NCBI GenBank assembly: GCA_003223215.1
Contig: QHYH01000134.1
Span: forward strand, 1-37,895
From: Acidobacteriota bacterium
GTDB lineage: Bacteria; Acidobacteriota; Terriglobia; Acidiferrales; UBA7541
Length of the DNA stretch: 37,895 nt
Reading direction: 5' to 3'
Below the pieces are notes generated by a model. It worked only from the letters and a program-made list of their open reading frames with translations, did not search any database and was not told the DNA's origin. The position numbers and the translations under genes are program-made. Positions 33,354-37,895 of this stretch are shown here, piece after piece (the stretch's first letter is position 1; the number at the start of each line of letters is the position of its first letter).

Positions 33354-33406
33354 GCACACACTGACTCCCGCTCAGCCACCAATCCTCAATAACATTGGGG
33401 GATGCT

Positions 33407-34534
33407 ATGTCCGACCAGGCTCGCGTAGCTAACCGTCTCGAAATCGGTAACGGTGACAGCCTCAGTGCTCTCGAAGCTGCGGTACTCGACGAGGAAGTTA
33501 TAGCGGAGTCGACGCCCAATGAAAAAGCCAAGCTGGCGGAAACGCTCAAGAATGTAGCCGACGCAAGAAGCTCCAATGAGCTGGTGCGCATCAAGCGCTC
33601 GCAGCTCAGAACGACCGCCTTTGCCGCATGGATCGCAATTATCGGAGTCGTCGCACTGGCCTTTGTGAGCATTTCCGAACAGCGCAAGCAGTCGGAAAGG
33701 CTGGCGGTTTTGCAAAGGGAAGCGAACGAAGACGCGCAATGGCGAGAAGCTTTGAAATCGGTCTCTTTTCGGGATCCTGCGTCTTCGCAAATGGGCGTTC
33801 TCGCCATGCAGGAATTCTTTGGCTCGCCGCAGTACTCTTCCCAGGCGCGGTCAATTGCTGCCCTGTTGCTGCCTAACGTTTCAAACGTCTATGCTTTTGA
33901 TGAGGTGCTGTCAACGATGGGCCCGCCCCATACCGACCGCGGCAATTACCACCATCTGACTGGCATCGCTCAGATGTTGGGCTTTGATCAGCGCGCCAAA
34001 TTCCACATTAGCGGGGCGGCATCGAAAAAGAACACGCCGTTTCTGATGGAATCACTCGGTGCGATCAAAGCCAATCCGAAGGATCTCGATCGCGACAAGG
34101 AGCAGCAAACCAGGGTGGCCGCGTGGGAATTGGATACGGTGAGCCGCACCTTGAGAAGCGTTTGGACGGACAAAGACCCTCAAAAACGCCTTTCACCCAG
34201 TGGCTGGCAGCTTTCTGGAGCAGTACTCGAAAACGCGAGCTTTGATGGTTTGGACTTCACCGAGACCGATTTCAGTTTCGGCATTCTTTTCAACTCCAGC
34301 TTCAAGCGTACTCACTTTGACGGGGCCACCCTGAAGGATACTTACTTGCGCAAAGTTGCTTTGGATGACGCCGATTTCAGCGGCGTAAAGGTCTACAGCG
34401 GGAGCAAATGGGAGGACTCGAACTGGTGGGACGCGAAATGCATCCCTCAGCCGCTACTGGATTATTTGCTTGAGGCAGACTCACATCGGGTGACCGAGGA
34501 GACGAAGTCCAAGCTCGTAGCGACCTGCCACTAA
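33407..34534 (+). CDS. Membrane-anchored pentapeptide-repeat protein
   Basis: ATG 33407 is preceded by GGGGG; an in-frame TTG at 33395 adds four residues. The 375-aa protein has an N-terminal helical region, one transmembrane helix (FAAWIAIIGVVALAFVSI), a coiled region SEQRKQSERLAVLQREAN, and a middle part of unclear fold. A short C-terminal pentapeptide-repeat solenoid follows (LSGAVLENASFDGLDFTETD, then DADFSGVKV). Pentapeptide repeats mediate protein contacts. The function is unknown. Confidence 0.8.
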   Translation: MSDQARVANRLEIGNGDSLSALEAAVLDEEVIAESTPNEKAKLAETLKNVADARSSNELVRIKRSQLRTTAFAAWIAIIGVVALAFVSISEQRKQSERLAVLQREANEDAQWREALKSVSFRDPASSQMGVLAMQEFFGSPQYSSQARSIAALLLPNVSNVYAFDEVLSTMGPPHTDRGNYHHLTGIAQMLGFDQRAKFHISGAASKKNTPFLMESLGAIKANPKDLDRDKEQQTRVAAWELDTVSRTLRSVWTDKDPQKRLSPSGWQLSGAVLENASFDGLDFTETDFSFGILFNSSFKRTHFDGATLKDTYLRKVALDDADFSGVKVYSGSKWEDSNWWDAKCIPQPLLDYLLEADSHRVTEETKSKLVATCH

Positions 34535-34754
34535 TCATTCGAGCTCACCGAGCATGAGCCACAGCCGCATAGCCATCCCGCCCCAAGTCGGGACTGGCCA
34601 GTTCTTCCGTTTCGCTTCCCTCTAAACGCCAACATCGAACATTCCGGGCCGACGGGCCCTTGTGGCCTTCCGCCCCGGGCTTGCCGCAGCCGACAAGCTG
34701 CTGTACGCCACTCGTTGCTCGCCACCCACCACCGCTTCCTCTAAAATCTTTCCT

Positions 34755-35555
34755 ATGTCGAAAAACTATCTGCAGGCTGCCGTCGAGATTGCCCAACAAG
34801 CCGGAAAGATCCTCATCGAGGAATTCTCGCGGCCGCTGGATATTCGCTACAAAGGCGACGAAGTGGACCTGGTCACGCAGGCGGACAAGCGCTCGGAGCA
34901 ATTCATTGTTTCCCGCCTCAACGAATATTTTCCGGGGCACGCCATCACCGCCGAAGAGGGCACTGGCCAGGACACCGCTTCCGAATTTCGGTGGCACGTC
35001 GATCCGCTCGACGGCACCACGAATTTCGCCCATCACTATCCTTGTTTCTGCGTTTCCATCGCGCTGGCCGACCGCGACACGCTGCTTGCCGCTGCAATTT
35101 TCAATCCCTACTACAACGAGCTGTACACGGCAGCGCGAGGCGAAGGCGCCGCCTTCAACGGCAAGAAAATCGTCGTCTCCGAGGTCTCCACCCTCTCGAC
35201 AAGCCTGCTCTGCACCGGCTTTCCCGTGCGGAACCGCAGACTCAGCCCGAATCTTCAGTATTACGGCGAGTTCACTCAGCGAACCCACGGCGTGCGCCGC
35301 GACGGATCGGCGGCGCTCGATTTGGCCTGCGTGGCCTCCGGGCGCTTCGACGGCTTCTGGGAATTCGGCCTCAACAAGTGGGACGTCGCCGCGGGCGTTC
35401 TGCTCATTGAAGAAGCTGGCGGCAAGGTCAGCGACTTCGAAGGAACACCATACCAGCTGGGCGCGCCGGTCATTCTTGCAACGAACGGCCTCATTCACGA
35501 AGAAATGCGCCAAGTGGCATGGGAGATTTCCCGACGTGCCCCGGCGCCCCGTTAA
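34755..35555 (+). CDS. Inositol monophosphatase family protein (SuhB-like)
   Basis: A 266-aa protein from ATG 34755; the longer in-frame GTG/TTG starts run into low-quality residues. Metal-site residues Glu67 and Glu68 (AEEG), DPLDGTTNF (Asp83 and Asp86) and WDVAAGVLLIEEAGG (Asp210) are all present. The enzyme removes phosphate from myo-inositol monophosphate or related sugar phosphates, with Mg, in the cytoplasm. No inositol pathway gene is adjacent. Convergent with the KimA-like gene. Confidence 0.93.
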   Translation: MSKNYLQAAVEIAQQAGKILIEEFSRPLDIRYKGDEVDLVTQADKRSEQFIVSRLNEYFPGHAITAEEGTGQDTASEFRWHVDPLDGTTNFAHHYPCFCVSIALADRDTLLAAAIFNPYYNELYTAARGEGAAFNGKKIVVSEVSTLSTSLLCTGFPVRNRRLSPNLQYYGEFTQRTHGVRRDGSAALDLACVASGRFDGFWEFGLNKWDVAAGVLLIEEAGGKVSDFEGTPYQLGAPVILATNGLIHEEMRQVAWEISRRAPAPR

Positions 35556-35583
35556 CGTCGGATCTAAAAAACTCCCCCCCAAA

Positions 35584-35602
35584 GATCTGCAGGTCGCAGA
35601 TC
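35584..35602. terminator. Short hairpin between convergent genes
   Basis: GATCTGC (35584-35590) pairs with GCAGATC (35596-35602) around a 5-nt loop, 28 nt after the inositol monophosphatase stop and 21 nt before the stop of the leftward transporter. GTTT follows, a poor T-tract. It may serve both genes as a weak transcript end. Confidence 0.4.
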
Positions 35603-35622
35603 GTTTCCCGAAGTGTCAGGAA

Positions 35623-37491
35623 TCATGCGTCCAGGTACCACGGGACGTTGATGACGATGATGCGCTGGTTGCCGCGGAGCAAGAGAAGCGCCTTCAAGAC
35701 CGAGGCACGTTTGTTATGAAACAAATGGTGATACCAGTGGCGTTCCACCAGCTCCGGAACCAGAACGGCAATCTGCTGGCCTGGATTCGCGCGCTCGGCT
35801 TCAAGAACGTAATCCACAATCGGGGCAAGAACTAACCGGAAAGGTGACGGCAACACGACCAATTCCGGGGCCGCCAGCCCGGCCACCATGGCGGCCTGCT
35901 CGACGAAACGGCACCATTCGTCGCGAAAAATCTCCGAGCCCTGTCCGCAGTCGACGTGAATGGCACGGATGTTGGGAGAAATCTTGAAGGCAAAGCGCAG
36001 CGCCTTCTTGACGATGCGATTCCAGCCCTGCACGGGCAAAATGACCAGCGGCGGGGTCGTGTCGGTCAGCTCGAGCGGAGTCTTGCTGCGAACTTCCAGG
36101 AAAACGGCGTGATAGTGACGCCTCACCAGTCTCATGGCCAGCAGCAACCCTGGGATCAACAGCACGGTAATCCAGGCGCCTTCCACAAATTTCGCCACGA
36201 GAACGACGATTACGGTGATACCCGTAGCAAACGCACCCAAACCGTTGATCAACATGCTCCGCGTTGCGCCTTTGCCACCAACGCGGCGCCAGTGGCCAAC
36301 CATGCCGGCCTGGGAAAGAGTGAAGGCGAGAAACGCGCCCACGGCGTACAGAGGAATCAGCCGGTCGGTCACGCCGCCAAAGATGGCGAGTAGCACCCCG
36401 GCGAGAGCGGCGAGGACCAGGATGCCTTGCGTGTAGACCAGCCTGCGGCCACGCGTCGCAAAAGAATGCGGGAGATAGTTGTTTTGCGCAATGGCCCGGC
36501 AAAGACGGGGAAAGTCCGCGAAAGCGGTGTTGGCCGAGAGCGCCAGCACCAGAAGGATGGAAGCCATCGAAACGTAATAGAACACACCTCTGCCGGAGAC
36601 TGCAGCGAGCAAGAGAGAAAGGACGCTCTGATAGCCGGGCTGCCCGGGGTCGGTGGCTTGAATTCCATAGACGCGCACGAGATACGCGATTCCAGCGAGG
36701 AGAACCATCAGCAGGAGGATGATCACGGTGAGAGTGCGGCGGGCGGTTGAAACCACCGGTTCGCGGAACGCTTTTACGCCATTGCTTACGGCCTCGACAC
36801 CGGTCATGGCCGTGCAGCCGCTGGCGAATGCCTGCAGGATGAGCCAAGCGCCGGGCAGGGCGGTAGCCTGGGTGATTCGCGGAAGAGGCTCGACCGGCAC
36901 CGGATGCCCGCCGGAAACGAAGGTCTTGATCAAGCCGATGAGGATGGCAGCGAGCAAGGTCCCGACAAATAGATAGGTAGGTGCCATGAAGACCAAACCG
37001 GCGTCCCGCATGCCGCGGAGATTGATCAAGGTAATGAGGACCAGGATTCCCAGGCAGATGGTCAAAGTATGGGATTGCAAGCTGGGGATGGCTGAAACCA
37101 GTGCGCCCACGCCAGCGGAAATGCCCACGGCGACAGTCAGCACGTAATCAATCATTAGTGCGGCGGCGGCCAGGAGGCCGGCGGAAACGCCCAAGTTCTG
37201 GCGGGCCACAGTATACGAGCCGCCGCCGCCGGGATACGCCTGGATGGTCTGGCGATACGAAAAATAAACGATCGCAAGCAGGACGATGATGCTTGCGCTG
37301 ATGGGAATCATGTAGGCAATTCCCGCGGCGCCGAGTGGAATCAACAAGGTGAGAGCCGCCTCGGGGCCATAGGCCGCCGAGCTCAGGGCGTCCAAGCCGA
37401 AAATAGGGATCCCGGCGGCAACGCCGATGCACTCAGCGCGCGCCTGGTCCGAGGCGAGAGGTTTGCCCAGAAGCAAATCGAGCAGAGACAT
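35623..37491 (-). CDS. APC-superfamily transporter, KimA-like (putative K+ importer)
   Basis: A 622-aa protein. About 12 transmembrane helices cover residues 20-455. GIPIFGLDALSSAAYGPEA and YPGGGGSYTVAR are features of the APC family's KimA/YdaO branch; FASGCTAMTGVEAVSNGV is the unwound helix region. A cytoplasmic domain of about 160 residues follows (LVILPVQGWNRIVKKALRFA, then AIHVDCGQGSE and VLVPELVERHWYHHLF), as in KimA, where it mediates dimerisation and c-di-AMP control. KimA imports K+ with H+. Distant APC amino-acid permeases are the alternative. The start is ATG 37491 with AGGAG upstream. The Shine-Dalgarno sits in a hairpin (see the finding). Confidence 0.87.
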   Translation of the reverse strand: MSLLDLLLGKPLASDQARAECIGVAAGIPIFGLDALSSAAYGPEAALTLLIPLGAAGIAYMIPISASIIVLLAIVYFSYRQTIQAYPGGGGSYTVARQNLGVSAGLLAAAALMIDYVLTVAVGISAGVGALVSAIPSLQSHTLTICLGILVLITLINLRGMRDAGLVFMAPTYLFVGTLLAAILIGLIKTFVSGGHPVPVEPLPRITQATALPGAWLILQAFASGCTAMTGVEAVSNGVKAFREPVVSTARRTLTVIILLLMVLLAGIAYLVRVYGIQATDPGQPGYQSVLSLLLAAVSGRGVFYYVSMASILLVLALSANTAFADFPRLCRAIAQNNYLPHSFATRGRRLVYTQGILVLAALAGVLLAIFGGVTDRLIPLYAVGAFLAFTLSQAGMVGHWRRVGGKGATRSMLINGLGAFATGITVIVVLVAKFVEGAWITVLLIPGLLLAMRLVRRHYHAVFLEVRSKTPLELTDTTPPLVILPVQGWNRIVKKALRFAFKISPNIRAIHVDCGQGSEIFRDEWCRFVEQAAMVAGLAAPELVVLPSPFRLVLAPIVDYVLEAERANPGQQIAVLVPELVERHWYHHLFHNKRASVLKALLLLRGNQRIIVINVPWYLDA

Positions 37492-37500
37492 GTGGGCATT

Positions 37501-37516
37501 CTCCTATAACTAGGAG
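37501..37516 (-). promoter_or_regulatory. Hairpin sequestering the Shine-Dalgarno of the KimA-like gene
   Basis: On the transcript, CUCCUA and UAGGAG pair around a 4-nt loop GUUA. The right arm is the AGGAG Shine-Dalgarno, which lies about 9 nt from the AUG. The pairing would mask the ribosome site. Whether it is regulated is unknown. Confidence 0.55.
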
Positions 37517-37738
37517 GAATTAAAGAAAGCGAATTTCCATGCGTTGCGAAAAACAAATTTGCGTCGGGACATTGGGAAAGTGAGTTGCGTGTGGAAACCA
37601 ATTCCGCGGGCCAGGCAGATTCCGGAACACAGATTTTCTTGAGGATGTGTTCGATAGCAGGAAGGTGCCGGCAGTAAGAACGACGGCACCGGGGGATGGA
37701 TGGGGATGACTCTTTTACTCCTCCTATGAAAATACCGC

Positions 37739-37895
37739 TCAGGCGGTCTGAGCGAGTGGCTCTAGGGTCACTTTGTGGCCCAGGCGTTCCAGCCGCCTGA
37801 CCAAGGAGCGGCGGGTTCGATTCATGTCGATTCGGTCAAAGTGATCGGCACCAAGTTCCCGGTAGTCTTCCTTACGTTTCAACATGTGATAAGCA
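37739..37895 (-). CDS. IS110-family transposase, C-terminal end (partial at window edge)
   Basis: The leftward frame is open at the right edge and ends at TGA 37739-37741 after 51 visible residues. AYHMLKRKEDYRELGADHFD and RRSLVRRLERLGHKVTLEP match the conserved C-terminus of IS110/IS1111-type transposases (LGADxFDRR...RRLxxLGHxVTL). The catalytic DEDD and Ser domains lie outside. The element's left end should lie between this stop and the KimA-like gene. Confidence 0.75.
   Translation of the reverse strand, partial: AYHMLKRKEDYRELGADHFDRIDMNRTRRSLVRRLERLGHKVTLEPLAQTA

Noticed and set aside
32069-33394. Cobalamin or SAM riboswitch before the MetE-like gene
   Set aside because: The upstream 100 bp shared with the divergent gene shows only possible -10 boxes and is too short for such a riboswitch.
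34545-35582. Long (345 aa) minus-strand open frame opposite the inositol monophosphatase
   Set aside because: It is the antisense shadow of a gene with complete catalytic motifs; no family features, typical of GC-rich DNA.
34660-35835. 391-aa plus-strand frame spanning the inositol monophosphatase and the transporter end
   Set aside because: It crosses two genes with strong motifs in other frames and has low-quality composition.
37492-37738. c-di-AMP (ydaO-type) riboswitch expected before a KimA-like gene
   Set aside because: No matching conserved blocks were found by reading the minus-strand leader; only the Shine-Dalgarno hairpin is seen.
1-37895. CRISPR arrays
   Set aside because: No regularly spaced identical repeats of 24-40 bp were seen; the only repeats are short tandem pairs or coding (FG-GAP).

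Overview
The window looks like a piece of an Acidobacteriota chromosome (order unresolved). The host call is inferred from several genes typical of that phylum. These are a VWFA-related acidobacterial-type secreted protein, a broken ADOP-type (MacB/FtsX) orphan permease, an ECF sigma/anti-sigma/secreted-protein cassette, an FG-GAP repeat protein, and a diheme cytochrome next to a quinoprotein. No rRNA gene or CRISPR array is visible.

Layout. 1-1153: the tail of an FG-GAP/VCBS beta-propeller protein that is open at the left edge, then a REP-like hairpin. About 1.4-7.6 kb: an accessory island. It holds a C-terminal scrap of an ATP-dependent DNA ligase, a frameshifted patatin-like phospholipase with a transmembrane helix and an unassigned C-terminal domain, an unrecognised 115-aa protein, and an SGNH hydrolase with a perfect intrinsic-terminator-like hairpin inside its coding sequence. 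It also holds an excisionase-like HTH protein, an intact tRNA-Glu(UUC) lying directly behind a tyrosine integrase, paired tandem repeats upstream of the integrase, and the 3' half of a second tRNA-Glu in opposite orientation. 7.6-9.3 kb: a frameshifted small HD-domain protein, a zinc-ribbon ORF, and an HExxH protein with an A_AAA_AAG heptamer at its frame change.

9.4-17.3 kb is ordinary chromosome: a PH-domain membrane protein, a KAS III-like ketosynthase, a small conserved protein, the sigma/anti-sigma/secreted cassette, a TIGR01777 SDR protein, moaD-moaE, the VWFA protein and OsmC. 17.3-19.4 kb is partly decayed DNA around a degenerate receiver/carboxypeptidase-regulatory fusion and a possible S8-peptidase propeptide remnant. 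19.4-29.4 kb holds a PEGA-domain protein, a PCMT-like methyltransferase, a frameshifted TPR protein, mobile-element end remnants, an alpha/beta hydrolase, a Tat-exported GH31 glycosidase, an outer-membrane barrel protein, and a two-gene diheme cytochrome c/PQQ dehydrogenase unit.

29.4-31.8 kb is an ADOP permease pseudogene with one in-frame stop and three frameshifts. It is followed by a MetE C-terminal-type methyltransferase, a membrane-anchored pentapeptide-repeat protein, an inositol monophosphatase, a KimA/APC-type transporter and, at the right edge, the 3' end of an IS110-family transposase.

Caution: at least four frameshifts sit at homopolymer runs (T4, A7, T5, T4). Some of the 'broken' genes may be sequencing or assembly errors. 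The ADOP gene, with an added nonsense codon, is the most convincing true pseudogene. Functional calls rest on motif reading from memory of the families; no database search was run.
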